Source: Pseudobacter sp051955275 | GTDB lineage: Bacteria; Bacteroidota; Bacteroidia; Chitinophagales; Chitinophagaceae | Assembly (NCBI RefSeq): GCF_051955275.1 | Contig: NZ_JBQCGW010000305.1 | Location: forward strand, 1-64,000 | DNA: 64,000 nt | Reading direction: 5' to 3' | Shown here: positions 45,168 to 54,204 of the stretch, piece after piece | Layout: every line of letters starts with the position of its first letter | Position numbering within the stretch: the first letter of the stretch is position 1 | Notes under the pieces: model-generated | The model's input: the letters and a program-made list of their open reading frames with translations, nothing else | Databases searched by the model: none | Told to the model about the DNA's origin: nothing | Translations under genes and position numbers: made by a program

Positions 45168-48100
45168 ATGCAAAAAATTGCTTCCGGGTCCGGATCCTGT
45201 CCGCTTATGCCTTTCGGCCAGCGGGGAAGACTGAGCCCCTTCACCAAAATTCTGCTGGTTATGAAATTAACCGCCCTGCTTATGACCGTTCTTTTCCTGC
45301 AGGTACATGCTGCTGGAACTGCACAAAATGTAACGATCTCAGGAAAGGAGATCCCGCTGAAGACCGTATTCACGGCCATCAAACAACAAACAGGTTATGG
45401 CATCTTCTACAATAAGGAGATCCTCAACAACACAAAGCCTGTAACACTCTCGGCTTACAATATGCCATTGCAGGAATTGCTGCAACTGGTGTTCAGAGAC
45501 CAGCCGGTGAGTTTTACCATCCAGGAAAAGACCATCATTCTTTCGCAACGGGAAGTTGCACCGGTTGTTTTTGAAAGACTGATCGTGGATGCGCCTTCCG
45601 TGAGGGGGGTGATCAGGGATATGAGTGATCAGGCCCTGGTCAATGTGAGCATCCGGATCAGGGGCACCCAAAAAGGCGTCACCTCCGGCTCAAGCGGAAA
45701 CTTCTCCATTGAAGTGAAGGATGGAGAAATCCTGGATATATCCGCTGTAGGCTTTGCACCACTTGCTATAAAACTGAACGGAGATCAGTTCCAGGTTGTA
45801 CCACTGGAAAGATCCGTTACACGCAATATGCAGCCAGACAGTACCGGTAAAATACCTGCCAGTCAACTGTTGGGCGCTAATAAAGAAGGCCTTTTCATCA
45901 TGATGGCACGCTCCACTTCACAACTGGATGAAGTGGTGATCATTCCTTACGGGCAAACCTCCAAACGTTTTGCCACCGGTAACATCACCAGTATCAAAGC
46001 GAAAGATATAGAAAGACAACCTGTGATGAACGTGTTACAGGCGCTGGAAGGAAAGGTGCCCGGCATGACCATCACCAGCCTGTCCGGTAACTCCGCTGCG
46101 CCCGTAAAAGTTGAGATCAGGGGAAGAAGCTCCATCAATCCCGGTGCACTGGTTGAGCCGCTCTATATCATCAATGGCGTTCCGCTCACCACGCTCGAGA
46201 TCGGACCATACACTAAAAGAGGTGATGTATCTACCGGCTCTATCCAGAGCGGCCTGGTGAACACGCCAGGAGAAAGTCCGCTGTTATTCCTCAATCCAAG
46301 AGACATCGAGAGTGTTGAGGTAATGAAAGATGCAGATGCTACCGCCATCTATGGTTCCCGCGGCGCCAATGGTGTGATACTCATCACTACCAAAAAAGCA
46401 AAGACGGGCCCCACTCGTTTCAATATGACCATCAACAATGGCGTGACCATGATGCCGAGAAGAATGAAATTGATGAACACGGAAGAATACCTGGCCGTGC
46501 GCAGGGAAGCATACCGTAACGACAGGCTGGAGCCTGAAAAAATACTGGCGCCTGATCTTACCATCTGGGACCAGACAAGGTATACCGACTGGCAGCGTGA
46601 ACTCATCGGTACCGGCAACCTGCTTACCCTGAACGCCCGTTTATCCGGTGGTGTGGCTGGTACTTCCTATAGCCTGTCAGCCAACTACCGTACCCGGAAG
46701 GAGATCATGAACAATGGCGGCAAGAATAATGTAGGCGGCCTGCAATTGAACATCAATCATACCGGTCTCAATCAAAAGCTCTCTGTGGATGTGTCCAGCA
46801 CTTTGAGCCTCTCCGAAATCAATGCATACAGGGTGAGTGAGGTTTCATTCCTTCCTCCCAATGCACCTGCCATCTACGATGAAAATGGTGATTTTAAATG
46901 GGAACTCTGGAGAGGACAGTTCGGGACTAATTTCCCGCTGGCTGGACTGAAAAGACCAAGCGAAAGCAAAACCACTTATCTGAATACGTCCGTGAATATC
47001 CGATATGAACTTTTCAGGGGGCTTACTGCTTCTACTATTGTAGGGTACAATGTAACGCAGAATAACAATGCCACGTACTCGCCACAGGCATCGATGGACC
47101 CTGCATTTTTCGCTATGAGCCAGGCGTATTATGGGAATTCGAACAACAACAACTGGATCGTGGAACCGCAGTTGCAATACACCGCACTTTTCGGCAAAGG
47201 CAACCTGAGTGTTATCCTGGGCGCCAATGCCTCCCGTGCGTTTGCCAAAAGCCTCACCACACTGGCCATGGGCTTTCCTAACGACAATATGATGAAGAGT
47301 GTGAACAATGCATTGATCAAGGAACCCAGAGATGCATGGGGCGAATATAAACAACACGGTGTGTACAGCATCATCAATTTCCGCTGGGACAATAAATATA
47401 TTCTTAACCTCAGTGCCAGAAGGGATGGTTCTTCCAGGTTCGGTCCAGGCAGCCAGTTCGGGAATTTCGGATCGGTAGGACTTTCATGGATCGCGTCTGA
47501 AGAAAAATGGATACAGAACTTCCTGCCTGATTTTGTGAGCTTCCTCAAATTTCGTGGCAGTTATGGGGTAACCGGAAAGGATGCAGGTGAGGATTATGGT
47601 TATATCACGCGCTGGGCAAGCTCTTACGACCTCAATGGTTACGACAGGATATATGATTACAATGGGGGCCGTGGTTTCAGTATAGCCAGGTCCATCAACC
47701 CGGAATATGGCTGGGAGTCTGCCAACAAACTGGAACTGGCTTCCACCATCTCTTTCTTCAAAGACAGGCTGAGCGTTGATCTGTCGTGGTACCGGAACCG
47801 CATCGGTAATCAGATCACGCCTGTGAACACTCCTTCATATACCGGCTGGCCTTCAGTAACGGCTAACTGGGATGCAGTAGTTCAGAATTCCGGGCTGGAA
47901 CTGAACGTCACCGGTCGCGTATTGAATACCAAAGACTGGACTGTTTCCGTGAATGCCAATTTCAGCAGGAACCGTAACAAGCTGCATTCCTATCCCGGGC
48001 TCGAATACTCATCATATGCTTCCACTTACAAGGTGGGTAAACCACTGACCACAAGCTACCTGTTCCGCTATACGGGTATTGATCCGCTAACCGGCAGTTA

Positions 48101-48671
48101 CACTTTTGAAGACCGCAACAAAGATGGATGGGTTTCGCAGGGCTTCGGACAAGTACCGGTTAATGAGGAAGACGACAGGTACATCGAGTTCGACCGCGCC
48201 ATCAGATGGCAGGGCGGATTTGGCGCCACTGCTAATTATAAGAACTTCTCCCTCTACCTGAATTTCGTTTACAAGAAACAGCCCGCGCAGGATCCCTTCC
48301 TCAACCTGATGGTAGGTACTATGGTGAATTTTGAAATGCCTGATGAAATTAAGAACAACCACTGGCAGCAACCCGGAGACCAGGCTATTTATCCGAGGTA
48401 CACTACAGGCGGTATCCTCGGTCCGTTTTCCAATTCCGATGGGGCCTGGGTAGATGGTTCTTACCTGCGGTTGAATACACTCAGCATCAGTTATGACCTG
48501 CCGGCCAGGTGGATGAAAAAGATAAAAATGAATGGATGCAGGTTCTCTGCAGATACGCAGAACCTGTTCGTGATCTCTTCTTACAAAGGCATCGATCCGG
48601 AAGTGCAGAGCCTGCTGGGTGCAACGCCATTGTCAAGAGTCATCAGCACATCCCTCACCTTTAACTTCTAA
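45168..48671 (+). CDS. SusC-family TonB-dependent transporter with STN domain (extended cassette 2)
   Basis: A 1167-residue protein from ATG 45168. The frame is open back to 45078, but that start lies inside the conserved hairpin, while 45168 keeps the ~60-70 nt hairpin-to-start distance of the other loci. Signal helix 'MKLTALLMTVLFLQVHAAG'; STN domain 'VTISGKEIPLKTVFTAIKQQ'; CarboxypepD-like domain; plug 'ALEGKVPGMTITSLSGNSAA' and 'DADATAIYGSRGANGVILIT'; barrel end 'SRVISTSLTFNF'. The pre-plug stretch 'IMMARSTSQLDEVVIIPYGQ' matches that of the SusC at 18093. It belongs to the same SusC subgroup, followed 11 nt later by SusD. Confidence 0.94.
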   Translation: MQKIASGSGSCPLMPFGQRGRLSPFTKILLVMKLTALLMTVLFLQVHAAGTAQNVTISGKEIPLKTVFTAIKQQTGYGIFYNKEILNNTKPVTLSAYNMPLQELLQLVFRDQPVSFTIQEKTIILSQREVAPVVFERLIVDAPSVRGVIRDMSDQALVNVSIRIRGTQKGVTSGSSGNFSIEVKDGEILDISAVGFAPLAIKLNGDQFQVVPLERSVTRNMQPDSTGKIPASQLLGANKEGLFIMMARSTSQLDEVVIIPYGQTSKRFATGNITSIKAKDIERQPVMNVLQALEGKVPGMTITSLSGNSAAPVKVEIRGRSSINPGALVEPLYIINGVPLTTLEIGPYTKRGDVSTGSIQSGLVNTPGESPLLFLNPRDIESVEVMKDADATAIYGSRGANGVILITTKKAKTGPTRFNMTINNGVTMMPRRMKLMNTEEYLAVRREAYRNDRLEPEKILAPDLTIWDQTRYTDWQRELIGTGNLLTLNARLSGGVAGTSYSLSANYRTRKEIMNNGGKNNVGGLQLNINHTGLNQKLSVDVSSTLSLSEINAYRVSEVSFLPPNAPAIYDENGDFKWELWRGQFGTNFPLAGLKRPSESKTTYLNTSVNIRYELFRGLTASTIVGYNVTQNNNATYSPQASMDPAFFAMSQAYYGNSNNNNWIVEPQLQYTALFGKGNLSVILGANASRAFAKSLTTLAMGFPNDNMMKSVNNALIKEPRDAWGEYKQHGVYSIINFRWDNKYILNLSARRDGSSRFGPGSQFGNFGSVGLSWIASEEKWIQNFLPDFVSFLKFRGSYGVTGKDAGEDYGYITRWASSYDLNGYDRIYDYNGGRGFSIARSINPEYGWESANKLELASTISFFKDRLSVDLSWYRNRIGNQITPVNTPSYTGWPSVTANWDAVVQNSGLELNVTGRVLNTKDWTVSVNANFSRNRNKLHSYPGLEYSSYASTYKVGKPLTTSYLFRYTGIDPLTGSYTFEDRNKDGWVSQGFGQVPVNEEDDRYIEFDRAIRWQGGFGATANYKNFSLYLNFVYKKQPAQDPFLNLMVGTMVNFEMPDEIKNNHWQQPGDQAIYPRYTTGGILGPFSNSDGAWVDGSYLRLNTLSISYDLPARWMKKIKMNGCRFSADTQNLFVISSYKGIDPEVQSLLGATPLSRVISTSLTFNF

Positions 48672-48682
48672 AAAACGGTAAT

Positions 48683-50116
48683 ATGTATACGAAAAGAATT
48701 ATAACCCCTGTACTCTTCATCATATTGCCGGCGGTATTGCTCATCAGTTGTAAGAAACTGGTTGAGATCGACGGACCGGTGGATACCATCACCACCAAAC
48801 AGATATTTGCCAGCAATAAAGAAGCTGAATGGGCTGTGACAGGTTTGTACAGCAAACTGATCAATGGTTTTTTCAGCGGAAACTATACCGTAGTGGCTGA
48901 AGCGAATTATTCTTCGGGGCTATGCACCATCCTGGGCGGTTTGTCATCCGACGATCTGCAACCTCCTGCGAACACCGTGGACTACAGGTTCGTGAGCACC
49001 AATAATCTCAATATTTTCCAGGCCGGCATCACGGTGCCTCTCTGGACCACGGCGTACAAATCTATCTTTGATGCCAACGCCATCATAGAAGGAATAGCAG
49101 CATCGGAAGGGCAATACCTGACAGACAGCGCCCGCAGGCAGCTCACCGGGGAAGCGCTCTCCATCCGTGCCTTTGCCTATTTCTACCTGGTGAACTTTTA
49201 TGGCGGATTGCCGCTGGCACTCTCTCCCGATTTCAACAAAACGGCCAGCCTTAGCCGCAGTCCGGTGAACAAAGTGTACGAACAGATCACCGCCGATCTG
49301 AAACAGGCCATCCCTTTGTTGCAAACGGATTATGCCGCCGGTAAATCGGAGCGCGTTCGTATCAACAGGTGGTTTGCCGAAGCCTTGCTCGCGAGGGTCA
49401 GCCTCTATTCCGGCGATTACCAGCAGGCCATCACCAGCGCCGGTGCTGTAATAGGTCATACGCAGTTGTATTCTCTGGAAGACCCGGCCAACGCTTTCTT
49501 CAACACCAGCAAAGAAGCCATCCTGCAACTGAAGCAAACTTTTGAAAGTGGGTATGGTTATGCCACTCCGGAAGGATACCGTATCAGAACCACGTTTACA
49601 TTGCCTGAGAGCCTGATAAACAGCTTCGAGGCAAATGATAAAAGGAAGATATCCTGGACACGCTTTGAGAATAATAACTGGTATCCCGACAAATACAAAC
49701 TCGGGCCATACAATGCGTATAACAACATGAATGAATATTATGTGGTGATGCGCCTGTCTGAGCTCTACCTGATCCGTGCAGAAGCCAGCATGCTGCTCTC
49801 TGCATCCAATACCACCAGCGCCATCAATGATCTGAATGAACTGAGAGGAAGGTCCAATGCCACGCTGTTTCCTGATGACCTTACGGCTGCGCAGGTAACG
49901 GAAGCTATTGCCAGCGAGCGCCGGCGGGAGTTATTCGCGGAATGGGGTCATCGCTGGCTGGATCTGAAACGTACGGGTAAGGCCACGGAAGTGCTTTCTG
50001 CAATTTCATACAAACAGCCATGGAAGGGAGATTACCAGTTGCTTTACCCCATCCCGGTAAATGATCTCAGGGACAACCCGAACCTGAAACAGAACGAAGG
50101 GTATACCAACCTGTAA
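48683..50116 (+). CDS. SusD/RagB-family lipoprotein (extended cassette 2)
   Basis: A 477-residue lipoprotein with lipobox 'VLLISC' (Cys near residue 23), then 'KKLVEIDGPVDTITTKQIFA'. Family marks include 'IRAFAYFYLVNFYGGLPLAL', 'RINRWFAEALLARVSLYSGD' and 'ASERRRELFAEWGHRWLDLK', ending 'PNLKQNEGYTNL'. It is the direct counterpart of the SusD at 21623 and the presumed lid of the SusC 11 nt upstream. The lipoprotein gene follows after 28 nt. Confidence 0.94.
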   Translation: MYTKRIITPVLFIILPAVLLISCKKLVEIDGPVDTITTKQIFASNKEAEWAVTGLYSKLINGFFSGNYTVVAEANYSSGLCTILGGLSSDDLQPPANTVDYRFVSTNNLNIFQAGITVPLWTTAYKSIFDANAIIEGIAASEGQYLTDSARRQLTGEALSIRAFAYFYLVNFYGGLPLALSPDFNKTASLSRSPVNKVYEQITADLKQAIPLLQTDYAAGKSERVRINRWFAEALLARVSLYSGDYQQAITSAGAVIGHTQLYSLEDPANAFFNTSKEAILQLKQTFESGYGYATPEGYRIRTTFTLPESLINSFEANDKRKISWTRFENNNWYPDKYKLGPYNAYNNMNEYYVVMRLSELYLIRAEASMLLSASNTTSAINDLNELRGRSNATLFPDDLTAAQVTEAIASERRRELFAEWGHRWLDLKRTGKATEVLSAISYKQPWKGDYQLLYPIPVNDLRDNPNLKQNEGYTNL

Positions 50117-50144
50117 ACAACTCCATCGTTAAAAAAAAGAAACT

Positions 50145-50906
50145 ATGAAAGTAATATTCATACATCACCTCAAACACAGGCAGTGTTTCATTTTACTGCT
50201 GCTTGCTGTAGTACTGATGAGCGCCTGTACCAAACAGAAAACACCGGAAGGAAATCCGGCCACTATATTTTTATTCAATGCCCTCGAGAACGGTACAATG
50301 GTAAGAGCAAATCTCTCAGGCAGTCATCCCATCAAATACATCACGGCATTGCCGCTGCAGGCCCGTAACTATAGTAAGGTTTATTCGGATCTGGCCGTTC
50401 AGCCCGTTGCCTTCTTTGCATCGGCTGACACGATGCCCGCTGATGCGCCTGTCTGGAGTGGTGATCTGCCTTTGGAGAGAGGGAAGATCTACAGCCTCTT
50501 CATTGTGAACGGATCGAATAAAGGGGAACATGTTTTCCAGGAGGAAAATGTTCCCGGCTTCAAAGCAGACAGTGTTACCTACATGCGCTTCGCAAATATG
50601 GGCAATGGACCTGCAATCAGCGTGAACATCAAAGGGCAGCCCAATGGCTCACTGGTGAACGGTCTTAACTTCAAGGGGATTTCATCTTATGCAGAAATTC
50701 CTATGAACAGTACTGTCAACAATATTACGTATCAGGTGCGAAATGCGGCCACCGGTGATCTGATAGCGGAACATACCACCATTGATATGAACCTCTATAT
50801 CAATGGCAATTCCTACCTGCACAGGGCTATCACACTGGTGCTTACCGGCAAACCCGGGGGAACAGGCCAGGATATGCAGCGGCTCACCCCCGTTTCTTAC
50901 CAGTAA
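50145..50906 (+). CDS. Cassette lipoprotein, DUF4397-like (cassette 2)
   Basis: A 253-residue lipoprotein with lipobox 'VLMSAC' (Cys ~28). The mature part is beta-rich, with 'ATIFLFNALENGTMVRANLS' near the start and 'YMRFANMGNGPAISVNIKGQ' in the second half, and a C-terminal 'LVLTGKPGGTGQ'. It is the counterpart of the protein at 23144-23941. The family assignment is tentative; DUF4397-like repeats are the nearest match I can see. Its place after SusC/SusD and before the ABC ATPase is the same in both cassettes, so it is a core component. Role in ligand or substrate binding is inferred. Confidence 0.7.
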   Translation: MKVIFIHHLKHRQCFILLLLAVVLMSACTKQKTPEGNPATIFLFNALENGTMVRANLSGSHPIKYITALPLQARNYSKVYSDLAVQPVAFFASADTMPADAPVWSGDLPLERGKIYSLFIVNGSNKGEHVFQEENVPGFKADSVTYMRFANMGNGPAISVNIKGQPNGSLVNGLNFKGISSYAEIPMNSTVNNITYQVRNAATGDLIAEHTTIDMNLYINGNSYLHRAITLVLTGKPGGTGQDMQRLTPVSYQ

Positions 50907-50944
50907 CAATAACCCATAACCGATTTCATAAAGAACAGATCCAT

Positions 50945-51871
50945 ATGAGTACATTATTAAAAGTAGAAAACCTTTCCCACCGGTACTCCGCCTCCTGGGC
51001 CATCAGGGATATCAATATCGAGATCAACCAGCGCGGTGTGGTAGGTTTGCTCGGCTCCAACGGAGCCGGCAAATCCACCACTATGAATATCATTTGTGGC
51101 GTGCTGAACCAGACTGAAGGAGAAGTATATGTGAACGGCATCAATAAAAGAGAGGATCCCAGGGGCGCTAAAAGGCAACTGGGGTTCCTTCCCCAAACAC
51201 CGCCGCTGTACGCGGACTTCACCGTGAATGAGTACCTTACCTATGCGGCCACACTTCGTTTCATTGAAAAGACCAGCATTAAAAAAGCGGTGGACGAAGC
51301 CATGGATAAAACTGGCATTACCCATTTCAGTTCAAGGCTGATCAAAAATCTCTCCGGTGGTTACAAGCAGCGGGTAGGTATTGCGCAGGCCATCATCCAT
51401 AAACCAGCCATGGTAATACTGGATGAGCCCACCAACGGACTCGATCCCAACCAGGTGATAGAAGCGAGAAAACTCATCCGCGAGATCGCCACTGACCACC
51501 TGGTTCTGCTGAGCTCTCACGTACTGAGCGAGATCAACCTGCTTTGCCGGGAGATCATCATGATCGAAGGTGGAAGAATTGTGTTCGCTGATTCCATGGA
51601 TGCATTCAACAGCTATGCACAACCGCAAACCGTATTGGTGAAAATGGATAATATGCCCGCAACAGCTGAACTGCTGAAGATCCCCGGCATCACCAAAGCA
51701 GAGATCCTTACAGATAACTCCTGCCGCCTGTATTTCAGCGGCAGTTCCGGCATCACGCAGAAAATAATCCTCGCCAGTATTGAAAACAACTGGGCCCTGA
51801 CAGAGATCAGCCTTGAGAAGTCGCTGCTCGACGATGTTTTCAAACAATTGTCTCACCACTCACAACAATAA
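50945..51871 (+). CDS. ABC transporter ATP-binding protein, GldA-like (cassette 2)
   Basis: A 308-residue ATPase, very similar to the one at 23980 along its whole length. Walker A 'LLGSNGAGKSTTMN', Q-loop 'LPQTPPLYADFTVNEY', signature 'LSGGYKQRVGIAQ', Walker B 'MVILDEPTNGLDP', H-loop 'LLSSHVLSEI', and the same C-terminal extension with 'LEKSLLDDVFKQLS'. All catalytic motifs are intact. It is followed after 6 nt by the GldF-GldG fusion. The close match to the cassette 1 copy shows that the ATPase evolves more slowly than the permeases and lipoproteins. Confidence 0.92.
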   Translation: MSTLLKVENLSHRYSASWAIRDINIEINQRGVVGLLGSNGAGKSTTMNIICGVLNQTEGEVYVNGINKREDPRGAKRQLGFLPQTPPLYADFTVNEYLTYAATLRFIEKTSIKKAVDEAMDKTGITHFSSRLIKNLSGGYKQRVGIAQAIIHKPAMVILDEPTNGLDPNQVIEARKLIREIATDHLVLLSSHVLSEINLLCREIIMIEGGRIVFADSMDAFNSYAQPQTVLVKMDNMPATAELLKIPGITKAEILTDNSCRLYFSGSSGITQKIILASIENNWALTEISLEKSLLDDVFKQLSHHSQQ

Positions 51872-51877
51872 ATTTCC

Positions 51878-54193
51878 ATGTATATCATATTTAAAGTGGC
51901 GCAGGCGGAACTGCGCAACCTCTTCTATTCCCCTATCGCATGGTTGCTGACCGTAGTATTCTTTGTATTGTGCGGTTTTCAGTTTGTGTCACCTATCGAA
52001 AACTTCTCCCGTATACAACATGTAATGCTGGATTCCGATCCCAGCTGGCATGGCTTTGACGTAGGGCTGAGCTGGGATCTTTTTGCCGGCAGCTATGGCC
52101 AGATGATCGATAAACTCTATCTCTTCATTCCCCTGCTTACGATGGGTATCATCAACCGGGAAATGCAGAGTGGTTCCATCAAACTGCTTTACTCCAGTCC
52201 CATCCGCACACGCGATATCGTTTTCGGAAAATACCTGGCATTGGTAGTATTCAATTGCGTATTGCTGCTTTGCGTGGGAATACTCCTTTTCACCGGTTAT
52301 TTTTCCATCCTCAATCCGGAGTGGAAATGGTTCCTGTCCGCTATGTTTGCCATTTTTCTGCTGGCCAACACCTATGCAGCGATCGGGCTCTTCATTTCCG
52401 CCCTCACCAATTACCAGATAGTGGCCGGTATCATCACCTTTGTGGTGTTCTTTATCCTGTACGCTATTCAGGGGCTCTGGCAACAGTATGATTTTATAAG
52501 GGACCTCACCTGGTTCCTTTCTATTTCAGGAAGAACGGGAAGTATATTATATGGCCTTATCACCACACGCGATATTGCTTACTTCATCCTGATCACTGCG
52601 CTCTTCCTGGCCTTTGCCCTGATAAAACTGAAGAGTACACAGGAGTCGAAGCACTGGCGCGTTTCTTTTTTCCGGTACCTGGGCTGTTTTATGGTGGTGC
52701 TTGCATTGGGGTATTTAAGTTCACGCCCGGGATACATCGGCTACCTGGATATCACCGAAAGGAAACTCAATACCCTGCATCCGGCAACACAGGAAGTAGT
52801 GAAGGAACTGGATGGTTCTCCCATTACCGTAACCCTGTATACCAACCTGGTGGGAAAGAACCTGAGAGCGGGGATGCCCGATGCACGCAATAATTACGTA
52901 TGGAATTTCTGGGATAAGATCGTGAGATTCTATCCTAATGTCGATCTGAAATATGAGTATTACTATGATGTAAAGGATGGAGACAGTTCCCTGATGAATT
53001 ATTTCCGTGTAAAAGACCTGGATTCGGGAGCGGCCAAGTTTGCGGAATACGCAGGAGTGGATTTCTCCTTTTTCCAGAAACCGGCTGACATGAGAAAGAA
53101 GATAGACCTGAGCGGAGAGGATTACGGACTGGTAATGCAGGTGGAATACAAAGGAAAGAAGGAATTTCTCCGGACTTTCCCGGATGCGGAAATATGGCCG
53201 AGCGAGAACCATGTTTCGGGCACCATCAGAAGACTGACCCGCAGCGCGGTACCGGAAGTGGTATTCACCACAGGCCATTACGAAAGAAACCCGTATAAAG
53301 GAGGGGAGCGTGAATATGCAGGACATACCACTGATAAAGGTACCCGGCTGTCTCTGATCAACAAAGGTGTGAACATCGATACTGTTTCCCTGTTGCATAA
53401 TGATATTCCTTCCAAAACAGATATCCTGGTAGTGGCAGATCCCAAGTCGGCATTTGAGCCCGCCGAACAAAACAGGATCATCAACTGGCTGCAACAGGGC
53501 AGGGACGCTGTATTCTATGCTGAGCCTGGTAAACAGGAAATCCTGCAGCCTATCCTTCAAACCATTGGTGTAACTGCAGAAAAGGGAATGATCGTTACCC
53601 TCAATAAACAGGAAATGCCGCATTATTTTTCTGGTATCCTTACAGATACTGCCATCTGGCTGGCAAAAGAAGATCCATTGTTCATGGTACAGAATGGAGC
53701 GGATATGCAGTTAGTGGTTAACAACGTAGGCAGTGTGAACCTGAACTACGAGGCCATCGATGGTTTTCATATTGAACCGATCCTCAACCTGCCGGGCAGG
53801 AAAGACAGATGGATAGAGAAGGGCATCCTGGTGGTGGATTCCGCAGCACCGGTCTTTTCAGCGGAAGAAGGCGATGTTAAACTGGACAGGTATATCACGG
53901 GCATCAAGATGTACAGGCAGATCAATGGCAGGGAACAAAGGATCATCGTTTCCGGTGATGCGGACTTCATGAGCAACCAGCGTGCTTTTGGAGGCTCCCT
54001 TTTCAATGCCGGCTACAGTTGGATCATGAGGAATGAATACCCGGTGTATCATCCGAAGCCTGTTCCCAAAGACAACTTCATGACCGTGAGTAAAGAAACC
54101 GGGAAGATCCTGAAACCCATATTCATTTACATTATTCCGTCCATTATAATGCTTACGGGCATCATCCTGCTGATCCGCAGGAAGCGCAAATAA
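51878..54193 (+). CDS. GldF-GldG fusion permease (cassette 2)
   Basis: A 771-residue inner-membrane protein. The ABC-2 permease part (~1-245) contains 'LYLFIPLLTMGIINREMQSG' and 'SSPIRTRDIVFGKYLALVVF'. A helix near 265-285 leads to the GldG-like periplasmic part ('ILVVADPKSAFEPAEQNRII', 'DAVFYAEPGKQEILQPILQT'), and the C-terminal helix ends in RRKRK. It has the build of the two fusions in cassette 1. This cassette has only one permease gene, so a homodimer with the GldA-like ATPase would be expected. The MutS-like A gene starts 11 nt downstream. Confidence 0.88.
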   Translation: MYIIFKVAQAELRNLFYSPIAWLLTVVFFVLCGFQFVSPIENFSRIQHVMLDSDPSWHGFDVGLSWDLFAGSYGQMIDKLYLFIPLLTMGIINREMQSGSIKLLYSSPIRTRDIVFGKYLALVVFNCVLLLCVGILLFTGYFSILNPEWKWFLSAMFAIFLLANTYAAIGLFISALTNYQIVAGIITFVVFFILYAIQGLWQQYDFIRDLTWFLSISGRTGSILYGLITTRDIAYFILITALFLAFALIKLKSTQESKHWRVSFFRYLGCFMVVLALGYLSSRPGYIGYLDITERKLNTLHPATQEVVKELDGSPITVTLYTNLVGKNLRAGMPDARNNYVWNFWDKIVRFYPNVDLKYEYYYDVKDGDSSLMNYFRVKDLDSGAAKFAEYAGVDFSFFQKPADMRKKIDLSGEDYGLVMQVEYKGKKEFLRTFPDAEIWPSENHVSGTIRRLTRSAVPEVVFTTGHYERNPYKGGEREYAGHTTDKGTRLSLINKGVNIDTVSLLHNDIPSKTDILVVADPKSAFEPAEQNRIINWLQQGRDAVFYAEPGKQEILQPILQTIGVTAEKGMIVTLNKQEMPHYFSGILTDTAIWLAKEDPLFMVQNGADMQLVVNNVGSVNLNYEAIDGFHIEPILNLPGRKDRWIEKGILVVDSAAPVFSAEEGDVKLDRYITGIKMYRQINGREQRIIVSGDADFMSNQRAFGGSLFNAGYSWIMRNEYPVYHPKPVPKDNFMTVSKETGKILKPIFIYIIPSIIMLTGIILLIRRKRK

Positions 54194-54204
54194 AAAAGAG
54201 AGAT

